Below are positions 1 to 5,722 of a DNA stretch of 9,893 bases, in pieces; position 1 is the first letter of the stretch; every line of letters begins with the position of its first letter. The stretch comes from Chloroflexota bacterium (GTDB lineage: Bacteria; Chloroflexota; Dehalococcoidia; Dehalococcoidales; RBG-16-60-22). The notes under the pieces are model-generated. The model was given only the letters and a program-made list of their open reading frames with translations, ran no database searches and had not been told where the DNA came from. The DNA lies in contig JACPQH010000010.1 in NCBI GenBank assembly GCA_016190585.1, positions 1-9,893 on the forward strand, written 5' to 3'. The translations under genes and the position numbers were made by a program.

Positions 1-20
1 GAATCCCTCCAGCTCCACCA
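1..20 (+). ncRNA. ssrA: 3' end of tmRNA (ssrA), partial; tRNA as alternative
   Basis: The first 20 bases read as the end of a tRNA-like fold: GAAT fits the last part of a T loop, CCCTC the 3' half of the T stem, CAGCTCC the 3' half of the acceptor stem, then discriminator A and an encoded CCA. The string CAGCTCCACCA is the same as the 3' end of E. coli tmRNA as I remember it, whose 5' end begins GGGGCTG and pairs with it. tmRNA rescues stalled ribosomes. Only the 3' end is inside the window, so an ordinary tRNA with acceptor 5' strand GGAGCTG is not excluded. The sequence after the CCA turns abruptly AT-rich. Confidence 0.6.
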
Positions 21-115
21 TTCTAAATCAACCTTATTAAGTATTTTATTTGTATGTATCTTTGTTTTGCGAGTGAGTGTTTGCCTTGTAACTTCCGTAA
101 CTTTTGTCCTCTTGA

Positions 116-565
116 CTATACCGGGATGTCAAAGTTGTAAACATTCTCTTTTTTACCGAGCGACTCATAAAGCCTGATGGCCGGCGTGTCTCCGTAGTCC
201 GCCTGGACAATGATGACCCATGCCTTCCGCTCGCGGGCGATGCCTCTGAGTGCGTTGATAAGCCTGGTAGCCACGCCCCTCCGGCGGTGGCTTTTCTTCA
301 CCGCCAGGTCATAAATGTAAATCTCGCTCCGCTCTTGTTCAAATTTGTCTAATTCATAAGCTACCAGCCCGCCCACGGTTTCACGGCCGGCGAGCGCTAC
401 AAGCGCGATGAAGTGTCTCTTTCCCAGCAGCGCCTGCAGATAGCCTTCACCCGGCACGGCGGCAAGATACGTTTGCGGCTCGCCAAACGCTTCGGCGAAT
501 ACCACCAGCAGGTCTCGCAGCAGCCCGGTTTCTGAAGAAGAAACCTGTTTGTACGAATAGTCCAT
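116..565 (-). CDS. GNAT acetyltransferase, AAC(3)-I (gentamicin 3-N-acetyltransferase) type
   Basis: A 149-residue GNAT-fold protein expected to move an acetyl group from acetyl-CoA to an amine. It aligns from memory along its whole length with the AAC(3)-I family: FEQERSEIYIYDLAV (75-89), the acetyl-CoA pyrophosphate loop HRRRGVAT (93-100), and VQADYGDTPA followed by an FDI near the C-terminus. AAC(3)-I enzymes acetylate the 3-amino group of gentamicin-type aminoglycosides; whether this one acts on antibiotics is inference. I chose the ATG at 565 because the family N-terminus aligns there. A TTG at 583 would add six residues. Neither start has a clear Shine-Dalgarno sequence. The gene follows the histidine kinase on the same strand with a 61-bp gap, so it could be read through from that operon or use a weak local promoter. 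It looks more AT-rich than its neighbours, which hints at acquisition. Confidence 0.88.
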   Translation of the reverse strand: MDYSYKQVSSSETGLLRDLLVVFAEAFGEPQTYLAAVPGEGYLQALLGKRHFIALVALAGRETVGGLVAYELDKFEQERSEIYIYDLAVKKSHRRRGVATRLINALRGIARERKAWVIIVQADYGDTPAIRLYESLGKKENVYNFDIPV

Positions 566-590
566 TTGACCGGTTACGGGCAACGAGTAA

Positions 591-596
591 AGTATA
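591..596 (-). promoter_or_regulatory. Possible -10 box for the acetyltransferase
   Basis: TATACT on the minus strand lies 25 bases before the ATG at 565. No convincing -35 hexamer is found at 15-18 bp spacing (best are ATTCCA or CATTCC). A transcript from here would start near 584 and give a leader of about 19 bases without a Shine-Dalgarno sequence. Weak evidence. Confidence 0.3.
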
Positions 597-626
597 TCAC
601 AGTCGATAAGGTTGGAATGCGGCAGG

Positions 627-2123
627 CTAGGCCGCCGGGCTTTCGGGCACGGGGATGACGACGGTTATGGCGCTGCCCTTGCCCGGGCTGGACTGGATGG
701 TCAGAGCGCCGCCGAGCAGTTTGGCGCGCTCCTGCATGGAGATAAGTCCCAGGTGGCCGGTGGCCGTCAGGTCTCCCGAGTCGGGCGTCAGGCTGAAACC
801 GATGCCGTCGTCGAGCACCTCGAGCCTGGCTTCACGGCTGGTAAAGGTTACCGTCAAGGCCACACGGCTGGCCGCCGCGTGCTGCTCGACGTTCCATAGC
901 GCTTCCTGCGCGATGCGAAACAGGCTAAGCTCGACGTCCGATGGCAGTCGTCTTTCTTCCCCGGTGATGGCGAACTTGGCGGCCATCCCGGTGCGTTCCG
1001 CGAAATCGGCCAGCAGCCGGCGCGTCGATGTCACCAGACCCAGGTCATCCAGGGCGGGCGGGCGGAGAATGCGGGTAAAGTCTCGAAGCTCGTCAACGAT
1101 GCCCCCGGCCAGTCGCCTGGCTTCCTGGATATTGTCCCGCACCGGCGGCGGTAAAGAACCACCGGCATCCGATGCGCTGTCCAGGCGGCGGTAGAGCAGC
1201 ACCAGGGACTGGATGGTCTGGTCGTGCAGCTCGCGCGCGATGCGCTGGCGCTCCTCCTCCTGGGCGCGTATCACATGCGCGGTGTAGGCCCGGAGTCCCG
1301 TCTGGCGCTCATGCTCCCGGGTGACATCCCGGAACAGCACCTCGGTAACGAAGTTGCCTTGCCCGTCGCTCAGCTCGTTGGTCATCGGCTCCAGGTAGAG
1401 TTCGGCGCCGTCGGGCGTTTTCACTTTAATCGGTTCGCCTTGCCAGCCGGCGACACCGGCGCCCGGGATCTTGCGGGCGTTCTCGGCGCCGAGCAGGGTC
1501 GTTACCGAGAGGCTTTCCAGGGTCGACTTGGCCATGCCGAAGAGGACAGTGGCCGTGGGATTGGCTTCCAGGATTATCCCCCGGGCGTCCAGAACGAGAA
1601 TCGCGATAGGGCTGGACTCGAAGAGGCTGCGGTACCTCATCCGGGAGGTTTTCAGCTCGCTGGCGGCAAATTCCGCCTGCTGGCGGGCGCTTTTGACCCG
1701 GTCAACCTCCCGTCCGATGAAGAAAGCGACGATGAGCATGATAAATATCTGGAAGACCTCGCCCAGCCTTTCGGCGCCGTGATGCCAGATAATCACGTTC
1801 GGCATCGACAGGATTGCGGCCCAGAGCGCCGTGACCAGCGCCGCCGGCAGCCCGAACGTCAGGGCGGCATAGACCACCGGCACCAGGAAGAAGCCGGTCG
1901 GCAGGATAAACGGTAGGGCGACTTTTTGAAACGGGTCCACGGTCTCGACGATGCCGTGAAGGCCGGCGATGAAGATGACGAGCCCCTGTATCATCCAGAA
2001 GTGCCAGTTCTCGAACTGGGGGGAAACCTGTCCGGCAAGCCGTCCGGCCTGCGCCAGCCAGTCCCGTACCCTGAGCCCGGCGGTAGTGTGGGCGGCGGCG
2101 ATGGCGACCGGCAGCCGGCTCAT
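627..2123 (-). CDS. Membrane PAS sensor histidine kinase, HisKA_3 (NarX/DegS-type)
   Basis: A 498-residue kinase that should autophosphorylate and pass the phosphate to the response regulator encoded just upstream. Residues about 44-137 form four hydrophobic membrane segments with short connections, so the sensor part is membrane-embedded with no large extracellular domain. A PAS domain follows (about 160-268, FESSPIAILVLD opening), then a HisKA_3 dimerisation domain with the H box ARELHDQ; H300 is the likely phosphorylated histidine. The C-terminal HATPase domain shows an N box (FRIAQEALWNVEQHA), a G1 box (LDDGIGF) and GHLGLISMQERA. All catalytic parts look intact. The start ATG overlaps the regulator's stop as ATGA, with GAGG upstream, which implies translational coupling. 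The signal is unknown; the PAS domain shows no obvious haem or iron-sulfur ligand motif. Confidence 0.95.
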   Translation of the reverse strand: MSRLPVAIAAAHTTAGLRVRDWLAQAGRLAGQVSPQFENWHFWMIQGLVIFIAGLHGIVETVDPFQKVALPFILPTGFFLVPVVYAALTFGLPAALVTALWAAILSMPNVIIWHHGAERLGEVFQIFIMLIVAFFIGREVDRVKSARQQAEFAASELKTSRMRYRSLFESSPIAILVLDARGIILEANPTATVLFGMAKSTLESLSVTTLLGAENARKIPGAGVAGWQGEPIKVKTPDGAELYLEPMTNELSDGQGNFVTEVLFRDVTREHERQTGLRAYTAHVIRAQEEERQRIARELHDQTIQSLVLLYRRLDSASDAGGSLPPPVRDNIQEARRLAGGIVDELRDFTRILRPPALDDLGLVTSTRRLLADFAERTGMAAKFAITGEERRLPSDVELSLFRIAQEALWNVEQHAAASRVALTVTFTSREARLEVLDDGIGFSLTPDSGDLTATGHLGLISMQERAKLLGGALTIQSSPGKGSAITVVIPVPESPAA

Positions 2124-2788
2124 CTGGTGTCTTCCTCTTCCAGGGCGACGAGATGCTGGGACAGCGCCGCGAGCACCGCCTCGACCCGCGAGGAGACGCC
2201 GAGCTTGCTGAAAATGCTGTTCAGGTGGCCCTCTACCGTGCGGTCGCTGATGTTGAGCTTCTCGGCGATGGCCTTGTTCCGCAGGCCCCTGGCGGCCAGC
2301 GTGATGACCTCCTGCTCCCGGGGACTGAGCTGCTCGGTCAGCTTCCGGTCAGTCAGCACCCTGGTGCGCGCCCAGAGACGGGCGACTTTCGCGGAGATCT
2401 CGGGATGAAGCACTATCTCCCCGGCGCTCACCCGGCGTACGGCGTCCACCAGCTCGTCGGCTTTGGCGGTCTTCAAGAGATAGCCGAGGGCGCCGGCTTC
2501 CATGAGCGCCAGGATGTAGTCGTCATCATCGTAGGCCGTCAGCACCAGGGCCTTGGTGCCGGGGGCGCGTTCCCGGAGGCTCCGGATAACCTCAATGCCG
2601 TTCTGCCTGGGCATGCGAATATCCACTATCAGGATATCCGGCTGAAGGCGTTCCACGAGCTCGATAGCCTGGAGACCGTCTTCCGCCTCGCCGACGATGC
2701 TGAGGTCGGGCTGCTGGCCCAGGATGCGGCGCATTTCATCGCGCATCAGCCAGTGATCGTCCGCTAAAACGATGCGTATCGCTGTCAT
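2120..2788 (-). CDS. NarL/FixJ-family response regulator (REC + LuxR-type HTH)
   Basis: A 222-residue DNA-binding response regulator. The receiver domain (about 4-120) has every key residue: D10 and D11 for magnesium, D56 as phosphoacceptor in LIVDIRMP, T84, Y103 and K106. The C-terminal LuxR-type helix-turn-helix (about 149-208) begins LSPREQEVITLAARG and contains the recognition helix region SDRTVEGHLNSIFSKLGV. Length and layout are standard for the family. It is the first gene of a minus-strand operon, with the kinase overlapping its stop by four bases, so they are almost certainly cognate. A weak AAAGAT stretch precedes the ATG. Palindromes at 2801-2812 and 2831-2870 in its upstream region are candidate autoregulatory sites. 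Confidence 0.96.
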   Translation of the reverse strand: MTAIRIVLADDHWLMRDEMRRILGQQPDLSIVGEAEDGLQAIELVERLQPDILIVDIRMPRQNGIEVIRSLRERAPGTKALVLTAYDDDDYILALMEAGALGYLLKTAKADELVDAVRRVSAGEIVLHPEISAKVARLWARTRVLTDRKLTEQLSPREQEVITLAARGLRNKAIAEKLNISDRTVEGHLNSIFSKLGVSSRVEAVLAALSQHLVALEEEDTR

Positions 2789-2800
2789 TTATCTTTAAAA

Positions 2801-2812
2801 CGTCAGGTGACG
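2801..2812. promoter_or_regulatory. 12-bp palindrome upstream of the response regulator
   Basis: CGTCAGGTGACG has perfect 5-bp arms (CGTCA/TGACG) around GG. It ends 13 bases before the regulator's ATG, inside the likely leader. It contains the CAGGT core also found at 2831, 2866 (inverted) and 2945. A candidate binding site for the LuxR-type regulator or a leader hairpin; function not shown. Confidence 0.4.
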
Positions 2813-2830
2813 CCCGTAAAGGGGGCCTGG

Positions 2831-2870
2831 CAGGTGTTTTCCCCTACCTCAAAACAGGGGATCGTACCTG
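2831..2870. promoter_or_regulatory. 40-bp nested palindrome in the divergent intergenic region
   Basis: Two inverted repeats share one centre (2850.5): CAGGT (2831-2835) with ACCTG (2866-2870), and CCCCT (2841-2845) with AGGGG (2856-2860). The gaps are symmetrical: 5 bases between outer and inner arms on each side and 10 in the middle. A third overlapping inverted repeat, GTTTT/AAAAC (2836-2840 and 2851-2855), has its centre 5 bases to the left. It lies between the divergent response-regulator and receiver-membrane genes with no T tract, so an operator is more likely than a terminator. Confidence 0.5.
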
Positions 2871-2925
2871 GATAAAAGAAGCGATTTTTCAGATGCCCCG
2901 ACCCCTCCGCACTCCATACAATTCA

Positions 2926-2933
2926 AGTATAGT
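2926..2933. promoter_or_regulatory. Possible overlapping divergent -10 boxes
   Basis: AGTATAGT carries TATAGT on the plus strand (2928-2933) and TATACT on the minus strand (2931-2926). The minus-strand box has a weak TTGTAG 18 bp upstream; the plus-strand box has no recognisable -35. These would serve the response-regulator operon and the receiver-membrane operon respectively. Suggestive only. Confidence 0.3.
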
Positions 2934-2984
2934 CCAATCTGGCGCAGGTCTACAACACGGGGAGACAGTCAGGGGAGGTCCAAG

Positions 2985-3668
2985 ATGCGGAAACAGAATG
3001 TACGAGTGGTTCTTGCTTCGGAGCACCCTCCGGCGCGGTCATTTCTCGGCCGGATTATCGAACAGCAAAGAGACGTCGAAATCGTGGGCCAGGCGCAGGA
3101 CGCCGTCGAGGCGCTGACCCTCAGCCGCAACCTGAGACCGGATGTCGTGGTGCTTGATTGTTACCTGCCTTACTCGGTCGGTCTGGACGCCGTGCCGCTC
3201 TCGCGGGTCAGCGGCCTGGATACGGCGCAAGCCATCTCCGATGAGGTCCCCGGAGCGAACGTCATGCTGGTGGGCAACCTTGACAGCAAGCTCGTAGCTG
3301 AAGCCAGCCTGAGACCGGATCCCGCCGGTTATTGCGTGGGAACCCAGGGCCAATGCATCTCCATCACCCAGTGGGCGCAGTCCCGGCCCGCCGCCGGCTG
3401 GAACGGGCCCCTTTTCGCCGATATTACTTTACCGGAACCGGGGTCTCTCCCGGGAAGGGCCTCGGGCCTGTGCGACAAGCTCATATTCTTCGGGGCGCTC
3501 GCCTTTGCCGGCGGCTGGCTGCTCACGCTTACCATGTTCCTGGCTAATTTCGGGGTGCCGCTGGCTATCCTCGGCGCGGTTATCACCATGACCGGCCTGG
3601 CAGGAAAACTAACCGCCTCCCTGTGGCGAAGGTTGCTGGGAGGACTCAAGAGGGGAGGTGACCGATGA
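2985..3668 (+). CDS. Degenerate receiver domain fused to a two-helix membrane anchor
   Basis: A 227-residue protein with an unusual layout. Residues about 5-115 resemble a response-regulator receiver: VRVVLASEH, then DVVVLDCYLP with a conserved aspartate at D58. The usual acidic pair is reduced to S12-E13, the conserved Thr/Ser is replaced (MLVGN, 94-98) and the lysine after the GY motif is missing, so phosphorylation-driven switching is doubtful. A linker (about 115-165) holds several cysteines. Two hydrophobic helices follow (about 166-186 and 189-207) and a basic tail. No DNA-binding domain is present. GGAGG six bases before the ATG supports the start. Its stop overlaps the next gene as ATGA. 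It is transcribed divergently from the kinase/regulator operon, so it may be an accessory partner or target. Family not recognised by name. Confidence 0.85.
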   Translation: MRKQNVRVVLASEHPPARSFLGRIIEQQRDVEIVGQAQDAVEALTLSRNLRPDVVVLDCYLPYSVGLDAVPLSRVSGLDTAQAISDEVPGANVMLVGNLDSKLVAEASLRPDPAGYCVGTQGQCISITQWAQSRPAAGWNGPLFADITLPEPGSLPGRASGLCDKLIFFGALAFAGGWLLTLTMFLANFGVPLAILGAVITMTGLAGKLTASLWRRLLGGLKRGGDR

Positions 3669-4138
3669 TTAACCATAACGCACTCAGGACGTGCGAGCCT
3701 TTTGCCACGCTGAGCAACGGCGAGCTCGATAAAATAACCGGCTCGGCCGCGGAAAGGCAATACGAAGCGGGGGCGGTTATCTTCCACGAGGGCGAGAGCG
3801 CCAACGAGCTCTTCGTGCTCCAGGAAGGGAAAGTCGCTCTCCAGATGACGCTTAAAAACGACCATTACCAGACGCACCGGCGGATGACAGTCGATATCGT
3901 CGCCGCCAACGAGGTCTTCGGCTGGCCGGCGATAATCGCGCCGTACAACCATACCCTGACGGCGGTGTGTCTCCAGGCGGCGAAAGTGCTGGCCATCAGC
4001 GCTAACAACATCAGGTGGCTGCGCCAGGACAACCCGGCCGCCGGCTGCGACATCCTTAAAGGCCTTATCAAGATTGTTGATCTGAGGCTGGAAGAGACCA
4101 GGCGCTTGCTCGTCAGCGAGCGACTGCTGACGCCCTAA
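3665..4138 (+). CDS. Stand-alone cyclic-nucleotide-binding-like (CRP N-domain-type) protein
   Basis: A 157-residue protein matching the beta-roll half of CRP/FNR-type regulators: FATLSNGELDKI, then YEAGAVIFHEGESANELFVLQEGKVAL (33-59). The phosphate-binding cassette is altered: where the family has FGE and a conserved arginine, this has FGWPAIIAPYNHTLTAVC (85-102), so classical cAMP binding is doubtful. Residues about 112-150 form a long helix like the CRP dimer helix. The protein then ends with no winged-helix DNA-binding domain, so it cannot act as an ordinary CRP regulator. An ideal GGAGGTG precedes the ATG by six bases, and the start overlaps the upstream stop as ATGA, tying it to the membrane receiver protein. 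It probably senses a ligand or bridges proteins near the membrane; this is inference. Confidence 0.85.
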   Translation: MINHNALRTCEPFATLSNGELDKITGSAAERQYEAGAVIFHEGESANELFVLQEGKVALQMTLKNDHYQTHRRMTVDIVAANEVFGWPAIIAPYNHTLTAVCLQAAKVLAISANNIRWLRQDNPAAGCDILKGLIKIVDLRLEETRRLLVSERLLTP

Positions 4139-4338
4139 AATCAGGACGGAACCTTGCCGGGCGGTCTCTGAACCGGGCGGAATTTTGCGCGGTACCAGGT
4201 AAAGTTGCCGGTCGACGGGCGGTTTTGCTCAACAACCTGCAGCCGTTCGCATTACCATTTTGAACGGGGGGTGATGGATGACGGGAACGATATTTCGCGT
4301 TTAGGGGTCCACACATCCATTAAGAACGGAGAATGCGA

Positions 4339-4828
4339 ATGAAAAGACTAATCGTGATGCTGGCGCTCACCGGGGTGTTACTGTTTACCGGCGCGTCGAT
4401 GGTGCTGGCCGCGCCGGGCGGCGTGACCGACCCGGACATCCTCAAGCTGCTGGCCGAGGTGCGGCAGGCGACGAAGAAGTACCATAACGTCGCCGCGGCG
4501 CTGGCCGATGGCTACACCGACGAACCCTTCGGGCCCCCGCCGATTCCCTGCGAGCCGGAGATGGGCATTCACTATGTGAATCTTGACCTGGCGGCTTTGC
4601 CGCCCAACGAGCTGGCGCCGCCCATCCTGCTTTATGAGCCCACCAAAGCCGGCCTCAAGCTCGCCGGCGTGGAGTATTTCGCGCCGGCTATCGGTACGCT
4701 CGAAACGGGGCCTTACACCGGGCCACGAAGCCGGCATGCCCTTCCACTATGACCTGCATGTCTACCTCTGGGAGGGCAGTCCGGACGGCATCTTCGCGGT
4801 GTTCAATCGGAACATTGACTGTGAGTAA
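4339..4828 (+). pseudogene. Secreted conserved protein of unknown function, broken by a +1 frameshift
   Basis: The N-terminus MKRLIVMLALTGVLLFTGASMVLA is a clear signal peptide. The mature part has IHYVNLDLA and ILLYEPTKAGLKLAGVEYF, and a tail HYDLHVYLWEGSPDGIFAVFNRNIDC, a pattern I recall from unnamed secreted proteins that keep HYVN, LLYEP, GVEY and HYDLHVWLW blocks. The original frame runs off after GPYTG and stops at 4752. The rest continues in another frame to TAA at 4826-4828. Removing one C at 4723/4724 joins them as GPYTGHEAGMPFHYDLHV and gives about 162 residues. This is either a real inactivating frameshift or a sequencing/assembly error. I prefer the ATG at 4339 because GGAG (4328-4331) is seven bases before it; the in-frame ATG at 4333 is too close. 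No promoter was recognised in the 200 bases upstream. Confidence 0.8.
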
Positions 4829-4858
4829 ATAAGACTTCCAGGGATGAAGCGCGGTAGA

Positions 4859-4919
4859 GGCAGCCTCCATCTTCGCCCGTGGGGTAGAAGCCTACCCGGG
4901 GGATGGAGGCTGCCTTTTG
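4859..4919 (+). terminator. Strong rho-independent terminator after the secreted-protein gene
   Basis: A 13-bp perfect stem, GGCAGCCTCCATC (4859-4871) with GATGGAGGCTGCC (4902-4914), is followed by TTTTGT. The 30-base loop holds a second hairpin, GGGTAG (4882-4887) with CTACCC (4892-4897). It closes the plus-strand unit that ends at 4828. The nested stem makes it longer than a usual terminator. Confidence 0.85.
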
Positions 4920-5086
4920 TATGAAGATCCCCCGGCAGTTTGTCTGATAAAAACGTTGGGGAGTGCAGGCGGGAATGCTAAGCCAACCGCTTAAGATACA
5001 AGGGGTGCTCGTGTTTTACTCCGCGCCATCATGACAGCCCCCCGGTCCACCCTCGTATCGTCTTGCGGCAAGGGATATGCCGGGGT

Positions 5087-5524
5087 TTACTGCGGCGACT
5101 GGACGAGCCGGAAGCCCGCCTCCTCCCAGGCTACCATGCCGCCCTCGACGTCCGTTATCCCGTTGTACCCCAGGCGGGTCAGGGTCTTGGCGGCGATGTC
5201 GCTCATCATACCGGAGCGGCAGTACACCACGATTTTTGCGCTCTTGTCGGGTAGCTTCTCCAGGTTCCGCTCGATATCGTTGTAGGGGATAAACAGGTCG
5301 GTCCCCGGTATCTCGCCCGCGTAAGGAATGTGCACGTTGACCATCAGGAAATCCTTGCTGTCCAGCATTGATTCAAGCCGGGCCGCGGTGACGACGCGGT
5401 AAGACTTGCCGTCGACCCCGACCTCGCGCTCCGATGTCAGACCGGGAGCGCCCCGCCCGCAAGCCGCCAGCAGCAGGATAAATGCGCTGGATATAACGAA
5501 CAGGGCCTTCTTTTTTCCTCCCAA
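5087..5524 (-). CDS. Rhodanese-like domain lipoprotein
   Basis: A 145-residue exported rhodanese-family protein, expected to carry sulfur or persulfide on a cysteine. The N-terminus (MGGKKKALFVISSAFILLLAAC) is a lipoprotein signal with lipobox LAAC and lipidated C22. The single rhodanese domain (about 43-140) has the active-site loop CRSGMMS, with C102 catalytic. The usual IDVR motif is FLMVNVHIPYAGEIPGT, with Asn for Asp, a variant I associate with a subset of rhodanese lipoproteins. I chose the TTG at 5524 because GGGGGG sits six bases upstream. A TTG at 5530 or the much earlier ATG at 5650 are alternatives, but the longer reading would put the predicted promoter inside the gene and bury the signal peptide about 40 residues in. 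Divergent from the permease gene. Confidence 0.88.
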   Translation of the reverse strand: MGGKKKALFVISSAFILLLAACGRGAPGLTSEREVGVDGKSYRVVTAARLESMLDSKDFLMVNVHIPYAGEIPGTDLFIPYNDIERNLEKLPDKSAKIVVYCRSGMMSDIAAKTLTRLGYNGITDVEGGMVAWEEAGFRLVQSPQ

Positions 5525-5620
5525 CTTCAACCCCCCGGCACGACAAGCGCCCGCAATCCGGGTCAACCATGAAGGCAGTTTCGGCGCGGACGTCGCGGCG
5601 AATTCCCCGGCGCTGGTTCC

Positions 5621-5650
5621 ATTATAAGAGTTGCCCGCGCCATGAATCAA
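5621..5650 (-). promoter_or_regulatory. Sigma70-type promoter for the rhodanese lipoprotein
   Basis: On the minus strand TTGATT (5650-5645) and TATAAT (5626-5621) are separated by 18 bp. Predicted transcription start is near 5614, giving a leader of about 90 bases to the TTG at 5524. The -10 box is a perfect consensus. The site argues against translation starting at 5650. Confidence 0.7.
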
Positions 5651-5675
5651 ATCTCGCCGGCGGTTCTCGCGTAAG

Positions 5676-5704
5676 TTGACACTTATTTTACGGACGCTTA
5701 CAAT
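5676..5704 (+). promoter_or_regulatory. Sigma70-type promoter for the APC permease
   Basis: TTGACA (5676-5681), a 17-bp spacer and TACAAT (5699-5704) form a near-consensus promoter. Predicted start is about 5711, only about 12 bases before the ATG at 5723. The -35 box is 25 bp from that of the divergent rhodanese promoter. Confidence 0.75.
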
Positions 5705-5722
5705 ACAAAAACAACTCGAATA

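Noticed and set aside
612..1916. Plus-strand reading frames at 612-899, 655-1194 and 1224-1916
   Set aside because: They lie opposite the histidine kinase, whose domains and motifs are unambiguous; their translations are low-complexity and show no family features.
4111..4132. Hairpin CGTCAGC/GCTGACG at the end of the cNBD gene as a terminator
   Set aside because: The 7-bp stem lies inside the coding sequence and is followed by CCCTAAAA, with no T tract.
4139..4338. Three GGGCGG-containing stretches as a riboswitch or repeat array
   Set aside because: The copies are short, irregularly spaced and common in GC-rich DNA; no known riboswitch core was recognised. No gene or clear promoter was seen here.
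4920..5086. Small frames such as the one beginning at 5031
   Set aside because: Most of their length lies opposite the rhodanese gene, they lack ribosome sites, and nothing else was recognised in this spacer.
5525..5650. N-terminal extension of the rhodanese protein to an ATG at 5650
   Set aside because: A TTGATT-18-TATAAT promoter lies at this position, and the extension would put about 42 residues before a standard lipoprotein signal.
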